The translations under genes and the position numbers were made by a program. The notes beneath the pieces were generated by a model. The model was not told the DNA's origin. It saw nothing but the letters and a program-made list of their open reading frames with translations, and searched no databases. From assembly GCF_013393385.1 (NCBI RefSeq), contig NZ_AP023239.1:496001-560000 (forward strand): DNA of 64,000 bases. Reading direction: 5' to 3'. Shown here piece by piece: positions 16,689 to 25,176 of the stretch (its first letter is position 1; each line of letters starts with the position of its first letter). The DNA is from Paenibacillus sp. URB8-2. GTDB taxonomy: Bacteria > Bacillota > Bacilli > Paenibacillales > Paenibacillaceae.

Positions 16689-17735
16689 ATGATGAGAACG
16701 TGGCACTCTGCAAGGCGGCTTCTTCCCCTGATCGCGGTTTTCGGAACGGTTCTCGCCGGCTGCGGCCGGGAAGACCTCTCGGTCTTAAGGCCGCAGGGGC
16801 CGGCCGCGGAAAGCTCGCTGGGACTCATGAAGCTTGCGATTTCCATCATGATTGTCGTGCTGCTGATCGTTTTTTCCATCGCGGCTTATGTATTGATCCG
16901 TTTCCGCCGCAAGCCGGGGCAGAATGAAATTCCGGAGCAGATCGAGGGCAGCTTCAAGCTGGAAGTGCTCTGGACCGTGATTCCGCTCATTCTCGTTATC
17001 GTGCTGGCGGTACCGACGGTGAGGACGGTATTCGCCCTGGGCGACAATCATTCTGGCGACAAGAACGCGATCAAAGTCAAAGTGACAGGCCACCAGTATT
17101 GGTGGGAATTCGAATACCCCGATTACGGCATCAAGACGGCGCAGGATCTCATTATTCCCGCAGGCAAGAACATTGCCTTTGAGCTGACGACAAACGATGT
17201 GCTGCATTCCTTCTGGGTCCCCTCTCTTTCCGGTAAAATCGACACCAACCCGACCGGAGCAACCAACCGGTTCAGCTTCAGCGCGCCGAAGGAAGGCGTA
17301 TACCGCGGCAAATGCGCCGAGCTGTGCGGACCTTCCCACGGGTTCATGGAATTCAAAGTGAAAGCGGTTAGCAATGATGAATTTAAGCAGTGGATCGAAG
17401 CGCAAAAAGCGCCCGCGGTGCTTCCTGAAGATCCGGCGCTCGCCCAAACCTTTAAGGAGCAGTGCCTGAAATGCCACGCGGTCGGCGATCAGGGGCTGTC
17501 GGTAGGACCGAATCTGACCGGCATCGGCTCCCGCGAATCGGTGGCCGGTATTCTGCTTAATGACGACACCCGCCAGGACGGCGCTCCCGTGGAGGAGAAT
17601 TTAAAGTCATGGCTGCATGACACGCAAGGTGTTAAGCCGGGCAACCTTATGCCCGACCCCAAACAGGATATGGGCCTGACGGACGACGAAATCGATCGGA
17701 TCGCCGACTATCTGGCCGGCTATAAATTGAACTAG
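16689..17735 (+). CDS. ctaC: cytochrome c oxidase subunit II with fused cytochrome c (caa3 type)
   Basis: A 348-aa exported lipoprotein: signal peptide with lipobox LAGC (Cys near residue 26), two transmembrane helices (about 50-75 and 95-118), and a cupredoxin domain with the CuA site CAELCGPSHGFM at about 209-220 plus a WWEFEYPD motif. A C-terminal cytochrome c domain carries haem motif CLKCH at about 259 and an axial Met in LMPDP. It receives electrons from cytochrome c and passes them to subunit I. First gene of ctaCDEF; ATG codons at 16689 and 16692 are both possible starts. Confidence 0.96.
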   Translation: MMRTWHSARRLLPLIAVFGTVLAGCGREDLSVLRPQGPAAESSLGLMKLAISIMIVVLLIVFSIAAYVLIRFRRKPGQNEIPEQIEGSFKLEVLWTVIPLILVIVLAVPTVRTVFALGDNHSGDKNAIKVKVTGHQYWWEFEYPDYGIKTAQDLIIPAGKNIAFELTTNDVLHSFWVPSLSGKIDTNPTGATNRFSFSAPKEGVYRGKCAELCGPSHGFMEFKVKAVSNDEFKQWIEAQKAPAVLPEDPALAQTFKEQCLKCHAVGDQGLSVGPNLTGIGSRESVAGILLNDDTRQDGAPVEENLKSWLHDTQGVKPGNLMPDPKQDMGLTDDEIDRIADYLAGYKLN

Positions 17736-17783
17736 TCACGGCAGCCCTTACCAAGCGGTATATTTGAAAAGGGGGTACGAACC

Positions 17784-19694
17784 TTGGCTCAGGCAGCGCA
17801 TACCTTGGATCACCCGAAACCACTCGGGCACGGCGTCAAGCGGCATACCGGACTGATGGACTGGATTACGACCGTAGATCACAAAAAAATCGCCATTCTG
17901 TACCTGTGGGCCGGCGGATTGTTTTTCGGCATTGGCGGGATTGAAGCGCTCCTTATCCGGTGGCAGCTCATTAAGCCGATGAACGATTTTTTGGACGCCC
18001 AAACCTTCAACGAACTGATTACGATGCACGGTACGACGATGATTTTTCTCGGCGTCATGCCGGTTATTTTTGCCCTGATGAACGCGGTCATTCCGCTGCA
18101 GATCGGCGCGCGCGACGTCGCTTTTCCTTTTCTGAACGCGCTGGGCTTCTGGACGTTCCTGTTCGGCGGTCTGCTGCTTAATCTCAGCTGGGTTATGGGC
18201 GGGGCGCCCGATGCGGGCTGGACGTCCTACACACCGCTCTCAACATCGGCTTACAGCGGAACGCACGGCGTCGATTTTTACACGATCGGCCTGCAAATTG
18301 CCGGCCTCGGCACCCTGATCGGCGGCATTAACTTCTTGGCGACCATCATTACGATGCGTGCGCCGGGCATGTCGTACATGCGGATGCCGATGTTCGCCTG
18401 GGCGACGTTTATTACGTCCGCCATTATTCTGTTCGCTTTCCCCGCCATTACCGTCGGCCTTGTGCTGCTGACCTTCGACCGGATACTCGGCGCGAACTTC
18501 TTCGAGCCTGGAGCTGGCGGCAGCCCGGTGCTCTGGCAGCATATTTTCTGGATTTTCGGCCATCCCGAAGTCTATATTCTGATTCTCCCGGCCTTCGGCA
18601 TCATCTCCGAGGTCATTCCGACCTTTGCCCGCAAGCGGCTGTTCGGATACAGCTCCATGGTGTTCGCGACAATCCTGATCGCGTTCCTCGGCTTCATGGT
18701 ATGGGCGCATCATATGTTCACGACCGGACTCGGCCCTGTGGCTAACGCTCTCTTCGCCGTATCGACGATGCTGATCGCGGTTCCGACTGGGATCAAAATA
18801 TTCAACTGGCTGTTCACGATGTGGGGCGGTTCGGTGCGCTTTACCACGCCCAACTTGTTCGCTTCGGGCTTCATTCCGACGTTCACCATGGGCGGCGTGA
18901 CCGGTGTTATGCTGGCATCCGCGCCGGCGGATTTCCAGTTTCACGATACGTATTTCGTCGTGGCGCACTTCCATTACGTTATCGTCGGCGGCCTTGTGAT
19001 GGGCCTGTTCGCGGGGCTGCACTACTGGTGGCCCAAGATGTTCGGGCGCATGCTGAGCGAGACTTTGGGAAAATGGACCTTCTGGACGTTCATCACCGGT
19101 TTTCATCTGACCTTCTTCGTCCAGCATTTTCTCGGCCTTATGGGCATGCAGCGCCGGGTGTTCACCTACCTGCCGAATCAGCATTTTGACACGCTGAATC
19201 TGGTCAGCACGATCGGGGCCGGACTGATGGGCGTCGGCACGCTGATCTTCCTGGCCAATATCGTGATCACTTCAAGAAATCCCATGGACGCTGACGACGA
19301 TCCCTGGGAGGACGGGCGCACGCTGGAATGGAGCATTCCGTCGCCGCCGCCGGAGTATAATTTCAAGCAGACTCCGCTTGTGCGCGGGCTTGACGCTCTT
19401 TGGAAGGAGAAGACGGCGGGGAACAAGGGAATGACCCCGGCCGAGCCGGTAGGATCGATTCATATGCCTTCGGCGACCCCGCTGCCGTTCATCATGTCGG
19501 TGGGCATTTTTATCGCCGGGTTCGGCTTTATGTTCAGCCGGGATAATTTCAGCAGCGGGTTCGTGAGCTTTTTGTTCAACAACTATATTGTGACCGGGCT
19601 GGGGCTACTGATTACTTTTGGAGCGATGCTGATGCGTTCGCTGTACGACGATCACGGCTGGCATATCGAGCCGGAAGAGCTGGAAGGAAGGTGA
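17784..19694 (+). CDS. ctaD: cytochrome c oxidase subunit I
   Basis: A 636-aa haem-copper oxidase subunit I with 12 or more hydrophobic helices. Haem a and a3/CuB ligands are visible: H in TMHGTTMIF (low-spin haem a), the HPEVYIL segment with the cross-linked His-Tyr, a WAHHMF pair (CuB), and the HFHYVIVGG motif. It reduces oxygen to water and pumps protons across the cytoplasmic membrane. The start is TTG at 17784 after AAAAGGGGGT. Located 48 bp after ctaC. Confidence 0.97.
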   Translation: MAQAAHTLDHPKPLGHGVKRHTGLMDWITTVDHKKIAILYLWAGGLFFGIGGIEALLIRWQLIKPMNDFLDAQTFNELITMHGTTMIFLGVMPVIFALMNAVIPLQIGARDVAFPFLNALGFWTFLFGGLLLNLSWVMGGAPDAGWTSYTPLSTSAYSGTHGVDFYTIGLQIAGLGTLIGGINFLATIITMRAPGMSYMRMPMFAWATFITSAIILFAFPAITVGLVLLTFDRILGANFFEPGAGGSPVLWQHIFWIFGHPEVYILILPAFGIISEVIPTFARKRLFGYSSMVFATILIAFLGFMVWAHHMFTTGLGPVANALFAVSTMLIAVPTGIKIFNWLFTMWGGSVRFTTPNLFASGFIPTFTMGGVTGVMLASAPADFQFHDTYFVVAHFHYVIVGGLVMGLFAGLHYWWPKMFGRMLSETLGKWTFWTFITGFHLTFFVQHFLGLMGMQRRVFTYLPNQHFDTLNLVSTIGAGLMGVGTLIFLANIVITSRNPMDADDDPWEDGRTLEWSIPSPPPEYNFKQTPLVRGLDALWKEKTAGNKGMTPAEPVGSIHMPSATPLPFIMSVGIFIAGFGFMFSRDNFSSGFVSFLFNNYIVTGLGLLITFGAMLMRSLYDDHGWHIEPEELEGR

Positions 19695-19695
19695 A

Positions 19696-20328
19696 ATGGA
19701 AATGACAACGACGCATGCAGAACCCGTCCACGGCGGCCTGCCGCATGAGCCGGAAAAAGCGACCGCCGAAGGCCGCAATAAAGTGCTAGCCTTCTGGCTG
19801 TTTCTCGGCGGCGAGGCCGTTCTCTTCGGCACCTTGTTCGCCACCTTCCTGGCGCTGCGAAATCAGACCAACGAAGGGCCGACGGCTAATGAGCTGTTTC
19901 ATCTCCCGCTCGTTGCGGCCGCGACCTTCTTCCTGCTCGTCAGCAGTCTGACCAGCGTCTTCGCCATCCAGGCGATGCACCGGAACCGTCCGGCGCTGCT
20001 CCGGAATTGGCTGCTGGTCACCGTGATGCTCGGCCTATGCTTTCTGGGGCTGGAAATTTATGAATTCAGCGAATATGTAAGGCATGAGAAATTTGGCATG
20101 ACCACAAGCGCATTCAGCTCGGCGTTCTATACGCTGGTCGGATTCCACGGCGCGCACGTCGCATTCGGCATTTTGTGGATTTCGCTGCTGATCGGCCAAC
20201 TGGCCCGCAAGGGATTGACCGTAGTGACCGCGCCGAAAATCTACGTATCCGCCATGTACTGGCATTTTATCGACGTGGTGTGGGTCTTCATCTTTACGGT
20301 TGTCTATCTGCTCGGAAAGGTGGGCTAG
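19696..20328 (+). CDS. ctaE: cytochrome c oxidase subunit III
   Basis: A 210-aa integral membrane protein with five predicted helices, typical of bacterial subunit III: FWLFLGGEAVLFGTLFATF at the start, a conserved GLEIYEF segment and the TLVGFHGAHVAFGILW helix with the family His. It stabilises the catalytic core of the caa3 oxidase. GGAAGGAAGGTG precedes two ATG codons (19696 and 19702), and the second has better spacing. It follows ctaD by one base. Confidence 0.95.
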   Translation: MEMTTTHAEPVHGGLPHEPEKATAEGRNKVLAFWLFLGGEAVLFGTLFATFLALRNQTNEGPTANELFHLPLVAAATFFLLVSSLTSVFAIQAMHRNRPALLRNWLLVTVMLGLCFLGLEIYEFSEYVRHEKFGMTTSAFSSAFYTLVGFHGAHVAFGILWISLLIGQLARKGLTVVTAPKIYVSAMYWHFIDVVWVFIFTVVYLLGKVG

Positions 20329-20331
20329 GCT

Positions 20332-20655
20332 ATGGCTGCTGAACAGCATACCCGAGATAACGGTGTAAAGCGCCGCCACCGTCAGGAAGGCCCGCGGAAG
20401 CATGTTATGATATTTGTCCTTTCGGCTGTGCTGACGCTTATCGCTTTTGCGGCGGTGGCGGCCGGAGGGGTCAACCCGGTCTTCGCGGTCATTCTACTGC
20501 TTGTCATGGCCGTGATTCAGGTCTTTGTACAGATGGGCTACTGGATGCATTTGAAGGATAAGGGGCATATGATGCCGATTATTTTCATGCTGGGCGGTTT
20601 CCTGATCGCCGGAACGTGCATTATTATGGCCTTGTACTGGGTCTGGTGGAATTAA
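20332..20655 (+). CDS. ctaF: cytochrome c oxidase subunit IV (CtaF)
   Basis: A 107-aa protein with a hydrophilic basic N-terminus (about 30 residues) and three membrane helices, including VNPVFAVILLLVMAVIQVFVQ and a WMHLKDKGH loop characteristic of the prokaryotic COX4 family. It is the small fourth subunit of aa3/caa3 oxidases. It starts three bases after the ctaE stop codon and is followed by a terminator, so it closes the operon. Confidence 0.93.
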   Translation: MAAEQHTRDNGVKRRHRQEGPRKHVMIFVLSAVLTLIAFAAVAAGGVNPVFAVILLLVMAVIQVFVQMGYWMHLKDKGHMMPIIFMLGGFLIAGTCIIMALYWVWWN

Positions 20656-20660
20656 TGGAA

Positions 20661-20690
20661 AAAAGGGGCGGGCCGGGGGCCTGCCTTTTT
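20661..20690 (+). terminator. terminator of ctaCDEF
   Basis: GGCGGGCC pairs with GGCCTGCC (one G-T wobble) across a 3-nt loop, flanked by AAAAGG on the left and TTTTT on the right. Confidence 0.82.
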
Positions 20691-20692
20691 GC

Positions 20693-20794
20693 GAAATATC
20701 AGAAAGTATAAGCTTCGCGCTTATCCTTAACCTGATATTTTTACGAGAAACGGATGCCTTCCTCTTCCAGAGGACGGCGAAGCCGTTTCTTCTT
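20693..20794. repeat. two-hairpin intergenic repeat, copy 2
   Basis: About 102 bp, nearly identical to 7681-7780. The first hairpin is fully conserved apart from one loop base. The second differs by a few bases and a short insertion in the right arm. Like copy 1 it starts two bases or less after an intrinsic terminator. Confidence 0.85.
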
Positions 20795-21248
20795 AGAGTG
20801 CAGCTCTGTCCGGGCTCTATCGTCATAGGGGCTGAACAAGCTTGCGAAGGCAGGGCGCCTCTGTTGGGGGATATCTTTTTTGAAACGGGTTCTAAGGGGA
20901 AATCCATTTCGTAACCACAGTTTAGAGACTTTGCTGAATCCGCAGGAGCCGGTAGGGACCATAGTTCGCGAAAGCTTGAGCGATGATGGATGATGCGATG
21001 ACGCGATATCGGTCGTCCGGTTCAGCTGAACTGGAAATTCTCCGTCTTAATTGAGGTGGATGGACCGGAATGTTGGATTATAGCGGAAAACCTCCGGTTT
21101 AATTCACCGAAAACTGAAGGTTGGGCCTTTTTCGCCTGAATGAGAGGGAGAAAATCCAGTTTAATAGCGGAAATCGTTCGAAAAGGCGGAATAAGCAGGA
21201 GGTTTTCCCTGATATTCGAAAGTTGCTTGGGGAATGAGGTCCGCAGCT

Positions 21249-21525
21249 GCGGCAGAGGTAGGCTGGTGTGCTGCGCATACGAAGAGTCGTGGCAAATGTA
21301 GCGAGTACGCAGTCAATGAGGGAGTGGGTGTGCTACGGATTCGGCGAGCGCCGAAAGAGGTAAGTGAGGGATGTTAACGCATACGAGGGGGCGGCAGAGG
21401 TAGGCTGGTGTGCTGCGCATACGAAGAGTCGTGGCAAATGTAGCAGGTATGCAGTCAATTGTGGAGCGGATATGCTGCGTATTCAGCGAGTGGCGGTAGA
21501 GGTAGCGGGTATGCTGCGTATATGG
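21249..21525. repeat. ~142-bp period tandem duplication
   Basis: The 54 bp at 21249-21302 are repeated exactly at 21391-21444, and similarity continues for about 20 bp more. A shorter, diverged third piece begins near 21490. The unit is rich in GTAG/GGTATGCTGCG phrases. Nothing suggests it is translated. Confidence 0.8.
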
Positions 21526-21620
21526 AGAGCGCCCGCTAAGCCATGTAATGGCATCGGGTATCTGCCAACGACGGGACAGGGATTCATTGATGTACTTCCA
21601 AACGCGGGGAGGCTTGAACG

Positions 21621-22529
21621 ATGCTCGGACTGAACGTATTCAGCTTTGCCGATTTATGGAGCCCGCTGTTTCTGGCGGCGGTGCTGGTTGCGGTCTCCGG
21701 TTATTTTATGCTGGTCGGGCCGTTGGCTGACCGGTTTGGGATGGCGGCTCCGGCAGCACCAAGGCAGCGGATCTTCTTCGTCACCGGGATGGCGACGCTC
21801 TATTTGGCTCAGGGCGGGCCGGTCAGTCTGATGGGCCATCTCATGTTCTCTTTACACATGCTCAGCATGGCGCTGTCCTATTATGTTGCCGTTCCGCTTA
21901 TCATGCTCAGCATTCCGGCGGAGCTGTGGCGTACCTTACTTAGAGTCAATCCCTTCCGGCGGCTGGCCTTTCTCGCCCATCCGGTTACGGCGGCGCTGCT
22001 GTTCAACGGCTTGTTCTCCCTGTATCATATCCCGGCGGTCCATGACTATGTCATGCTGCATTTCGGCGTTCACCGGCTGTATTACGCCGTTTTGTTCGCC
22101 GCTTCGGCCTTGATGTGGTGGACGCTGATCAATCCGCTGCCGGAAAGGGACCGCTGGAATGGGCTGGCGAAGGTGGGATTTATCTTCCTCAATATGGTAC
22201 TGCTGACGCCAGCGTGCGGGCTGATTATTTTTGCCGATAAGCCGCTTTATGCGACGTACAGCGACCCGGATGCCTGGGCCAGAGCGATGGGCTACTGCGT
22301 TTCGGGCGACACCGCCGCGCTGCTGCGGTCTTTTGGCGGACCGGCCTTCTTTGAAGTGATGTCTCCGAGAGTGGACCAGCAGGTTGGTGGCATCGGGATG
22401 AAGTTCATTCAGGAAGTTATTTTTGCCTCCATGCTTGCTTCTGTGTTCTATCACTGGTATAAAAAAGAGAACGGGCAGGACGGCGACGACAAGCTTCCGG
22501 AGTCTTCCGGGGTGAAAGCGGCGAACTGA
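21621..22529 (+). CDS. ctaG: cytochrome c oxidase assembly factor CtaG
   Basis: A 302-aa multi-helix membrane protein matching the Bacillus-type CtaG (caa3_CtaG) family. Recognisable elements are LAQGGPVSLMGHLMFSLHM with the conserved His, a FSLYHIPAVHDYVM segment and an SDPDAWARAMGYC loop. It is needed for assembly of the caa3 oxidase, probably by CuB insertion, and is unrelated to the alphaproteobacterial Cox11-type CtaG. The ATG at 21621 follows GGGGAGG. It forms a unit with the DUF420 gene downstream, 37 bp away. Confidence 0.93.
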   Translation: MLGLNVFSFADLWSPLFLAAVLVAVSGYFMLVGPLADRFGMAAPAAPRQRIFFVTGMATLYLAQGGPVSLMGHLMFSLHMLSMALSYYVAVPLIMLSIPAELWRTLLRVNPFRRLAFLAHPVTAALLFNGLFSLYHIPAVHDYVMLHFGVHRLYYAVLFAASALMWWTLINPLPERDRWNGLAKVGFIFLNMVLLTPACGLIIFADKPLYATYSDPDAWARAMGYCVSGDTAALLRSFGGPAFFEVMSPRVDQQVGGIGMKFIQEVIFASMLASVFYHWYKKENGQDGDDKLPESSGVKAAN

Positions 22530-22565
22530 CCTGTGCATCTGCCGGTGAGGTCTAGGAGGACGAAC

Positions 22566-23030
22566 ATGGATATTTTCACAGTGTTTCCAACGATCAGCAC
22601 ATCGTTCATCGTCATCAGCGCGGTGCTTGTGGCTATCGGTTGGGGACTCATCATTAAGGGCAAACGCGAGGCGCACAAGAAGACGATGATTGCCGCTGCA
22701 GTGTTTGCGGTGCTGTTCTTTCTGGTGTATGCGTCGAGAACGGTATTTGTGGGCAACACGTCATGGGGCGGACCGGAGAGCCTTTCGGGGCTGTACCACG
22801 TATTTCTCATTTTTCATATCGTACTCGCATCCGTAGCCGCCGTATTTGGCATTACGACGCTGACGCTCGGCTTTAAAGAAAAGTACGCCAAGCACCGCAG
22901 ATGGGGCAGAGTCACCTCGGTGATCTGGTTCATCACGGCCATAACGGGCGTGGCGGTGTATGTGCTGCTGTACTTGATGTACCCGGGCGGGCATACGTTG
23001 CCGGTGTGGAAAGTAATTTTGGGCGCTTAA
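22566..23030 (+). CDS. ctaM: DUF420 membrane protein (YozB/CtaM-like oxidase accessory)
   Basis: A 154-aa protein with four hydrophobic helices and conserved His residues in LYHVFLIFHIVLA, plus an AKHRRWGRVT loop typical of DUF420 (YozB). The Staphylococcus homologue CtaM is required for function of haem-copper oxidases. Position directly behind ctaG supports that role. The ATG at 22566 follows AGGAGGACGA. A strong terminator lies just after the gene. Confidence 0.88.
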   Translation: MDIFTVFPTISTSFIVISAVLVAIGWGLIIKGKREAHKKTMIAAAVFAVLFFLVYASRTVFVGNTSWGGPESLSGLYHVFLIFHIVLASVAAVFGITTLTLGFKEKYAKHRRWGRVTSVIWFITAITGVAVYVLLYLMYPGGHTLPVWKVILGA

Positions 23031-23055
23031 AGGCGTCCGTCAATTAATAGTTAAC

Positions 23056-23104
23056 AAAAAATCGCCGCTCTATCCGTTTGGAGGATTAGAGCGGCGATTT
23101 TGAT
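23056..23104. terminator. bidirectional terminator between ctaM and the minus-strand uptake operon
   Basis: AAAATCGCCGCTCTA pairs with TAGAGCGGCGATTTT. A-rich and T-rich flanks on both sides allow use by the converging transcripts. Confidence 0.85.
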
Positions 23105-23177
23105 TTGCTGATCAAACAGGGCGGCCAACAGCCGATTGAATACCGTTAACAGACTGCCGCGCCTTGTTCTTCCAAAG

Positions 23178-24008
23178 TTAATCCGCCAGCATCGGCAGCC
23201 ACTTTCTTAATTCATCGATGCTCGTAGGCCGGCTGTACCGGGCGATTTCGAACGGTTCGGCGTAACGAACCTCCGCCGCGCGCTCTTTCCCGTACCACTG
23301 CTCCAGAGCAGGGAGCATTTTGGAGGAGACATAGAAGGTCTCTGACCACCCTTCCAATAAGTGCTTCTTCTTGTCTTCCCACTCCACGGGAAGCTGATCC
23401 GGGGTGCCCAGGTACCACGCCGGGTTCTCATAAAACTGCGTAGCGTGTGCGTCGCAGGCGCGCAGCTTCTTCTCGATCGTCTGCCCGACATCAATGACGA
23501 TATCGGCCCGGTAATCGTCCAGCATCGTCATGTCGGGTATTAACAGAACGAGAGGCCGATCGGCCAGGGCAGGCTCATCCGGCAAATAGCCGCGGACCGT
23601 CGTGAACGGCACCGCGTCGCTGACGATGAGTCCCGTATACCGGTTGTCGGGACTGATGCCGCCTTCCGGATGGAAGGTGATGACCAAATCCGCTTTCCAT
23701 CTGCGAATTTGCCGGATCACTTCGTTCCGGAAAGGCAGACTAGGCTCGATCGTTCCGTCCGGCGTATCCAGGACTTCATATTCCTCGATGCCAAGACATT
23801 CTGCGGCCGCTTGGGCCTCCAGTTTGCGCCGCTGCGCAAGCTCTTCCCCGCGCTGTTCGTAATGGCCGCAGTCGCCGTTCGTCAACGAGAGAAACTTGAC
23901 CTTGTGTCCTCTCTCCGCGAACAAAGCGGCGGTGCCGCCTGCGTACATATCCGCTTCATCCGGATGGGCGCCGATCACAATCACCCGAGTCGGTCGTTCA
24001 AGTACCAT
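23178..24008 (-). CDS. PIG-L family deacetylase
   Basis: A 276-aa zinc-dependent deacetylase of the PIG-L/LmbE family. The metal motif AHPDEAD lies at about residues 14-20, with TNGDCGHY at about 42 and the third ligand region TFHPEGG at about 110. Known members remove acetyl groups from N-acetylglucosaminyl compounds (BshB, MshB, GlcNAc-PI). It is the last gene of a six-gene operon for uptake of a solute, so the substrate is likely an N-acylated sugar or conjugate brought in by the transporter. That is inference. The ATG follows GGAGGCAC. Confidence 0.87.
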   Translation of the reverse strand: MVLERPTRVIVIGAHPDEADMYAGGTAALFAERGHKVKFLSLTNGDCGHYEQRGEELAQRRKLEAQAAAECLGIEEYEVLDTPDGTIEPSLPFRNEVIRQIRRWKADLVITFHPEGGISPDNRYTGLIVSDAVPFTTVRGYLPDEPALADRPLVLLIPDMTMLDDYRADIVIDVGQTIEKKLRACDAHATQFYENPAWYLGTPDQLPVEWEDKKKHLLEGWSETFYVSSKMLPALEQWYGKERAAEVRYAEPFEIARYSRPTSIDELRKWLPMLAD

Positions 24009-24049
24009 GTCTGTGCCTCCTTATACGACTGAAAGCCAAATGATTTTCG

Positions 24050-25144
24050 TCAGGCGCGGCATACGCCGTCATGAGTCTCCCGCGAGATGCCGATCTTCCG
24101 GCAGATTTCGTCGATGTGCCGCCGGGACGATTCGATCCACTGAACCGCTTCGGCGTATTCGAACGGTTCCGCGTTCAGCTGCTTCCAGGATTTAACCTCT
24201 CCTGCTCGGATGCGTTCCGTGTAGCCCCGCACAAGTTCAAAATAGGCGGAGAACTCTTCGCGCGAAAGGTCGGGATGCCCTGCGATCCACTCTGGATCGT
24301 AAAGCTCGATAAGATGAGGCTCGCCCGGGATGATGCCCCATTCCGAACGGGGCACATCGTTCTCGAAAGTAAGATTAAGGCCGGGGTTATACTTGTTCAG
24401 CTCCTGAAGCACCGCCGAGAAATCAACGAGGCCGGCCCCGCAGTGAACCGCCTTCTGATGAGCGCCGCCATCGACGAGTTCGACATAGGCGTCCTTCAGA
24501 TGCGTCTGGCGCACAAACGGGGCGATCCGCTTGGCGGCCATGACCGGGTGCTCGCCCCGGATAAGAACGTTCGCCGTATCGAAGACGATGCCGATGACAT
24601 CGTCGCCGACGGCTTCAATGAGACGGAGAATTTCAAATGTTGTGATCTCCTCGTGCGTTTCGAGGTTCAGATGAATGCCGAGATCCTGGGCGATGGGCTT
24701 TAGCTTCAGCAGGAAGCGGCGTGTGGCCTCCAGCTGCTCTTCCCAGGATACGTCCGTCCGGAAGCGGTCCGTGCCGAACTTTCCCTTGTACGGCTTCGCG
24801 CCGGCCGTGGAAATCCACAGCTCGCGGATGTCAAACTCCGCGCAGGCCTCCATCATCCGCCGAAATCCGCGCAGCGTATCCCCATTTCCGATCGCCCGCA
24901 CCTCCGGCGTCTCGGGCAGGGCATAGGGATTTACCTTTCCCAGCCCGGCCTCAAGATAAAGCCCCAGTTCGTCGGCGCGCTGCCTGACCTCGCGGATGAT
25001 CCCTCGGTCGAGCTCCGGACTCACATCCAAAATGGTGCGGAAGAACACGCCCTCCATGCCGAGGCTCTTCGCATGCTCAAGCGAGCTGACCGGACCTCTG
25101 GACTTCGCTTCGGGTATTTTTCTGCCGTCAATTCCAATACGCAT
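24050..25144 (-). CDS. sugar phosphate isomerase/epimerase-like TIM-barrel protein
   Basis: A 364-aa protein of the xylose-isomerase-like TIM barrel (AP endonuclease 2) superfamily. Metal-ligand segments are visible: HLNLETHEE (Glu and His near 180), GIVFDTANVL (Asp near 205), QTHLKDAYV (His-Lys-Asp near 235) and LTFENDVP (Glu near 275). These proteins interconvert sugars or keto-sugars. Length is larger than usual because of a C-terminal helical extension. It lies between the M24-like and PIG-L genes, spaced 32-41 bp, and is clearly cotranscribed. Confidence 0.85.
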   Translation of the reverse strand: MRIGIDGRKIPEAKSRGPVSSLEHAKSLGMEGVFFRTILDVSPELDRGIIREVRQRADELGLYLEAGLGKVNPYALPETPEVRAIGNGDTLRGFRRMMEACAEFDIRELWISTAGAKPYKGKFGTDRFRTDVSWEEQLEATRRFLLKLKPIAQDLGIHLNLETHEEITTFEILRLIEAVGDDVIGIVFDTANVLIRGEHPVMAAKRIAPFVRQTHLKDAYVELVDGGAHQKAVHCGAGLVDFSAVLQELNKYNPGLNLTFENDVPRSEWGIIPGEPHLIELYDPEWIAGHPDLSREEFSAYFELVRGYTERIRAGEVKSWKQLNAEPFEYAEAVQWIESSRRHIDEICRKIGISRETHDGVCRA

Positions 25145-25176
25145 CGTTGCTAACCTGCCTTTCTCTTCTATGTGGG

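Larger units (their letters stand above)
20656..21620. other. ~960-bp non-coding repeat island between ctaF and ctaG
   Basis: Contains in order: the operon terminator, copy 2 of the two-hairpin repeat, a stretch without clear signals (20800-21030), degenerate GGAAA...TCC repeat units (21035-21215), and a ~142-bp tandem duplication (21249-21525). Open frames here are short, lack ribosome sites and are made of repeat sequence. Confidence 0.7.

Noticed and set aside
18240-19184. A 314-residue minus-strand open frame opposite ctaD
   Set aside because: Shadow of the cytochrome oxidase subunit I gene.
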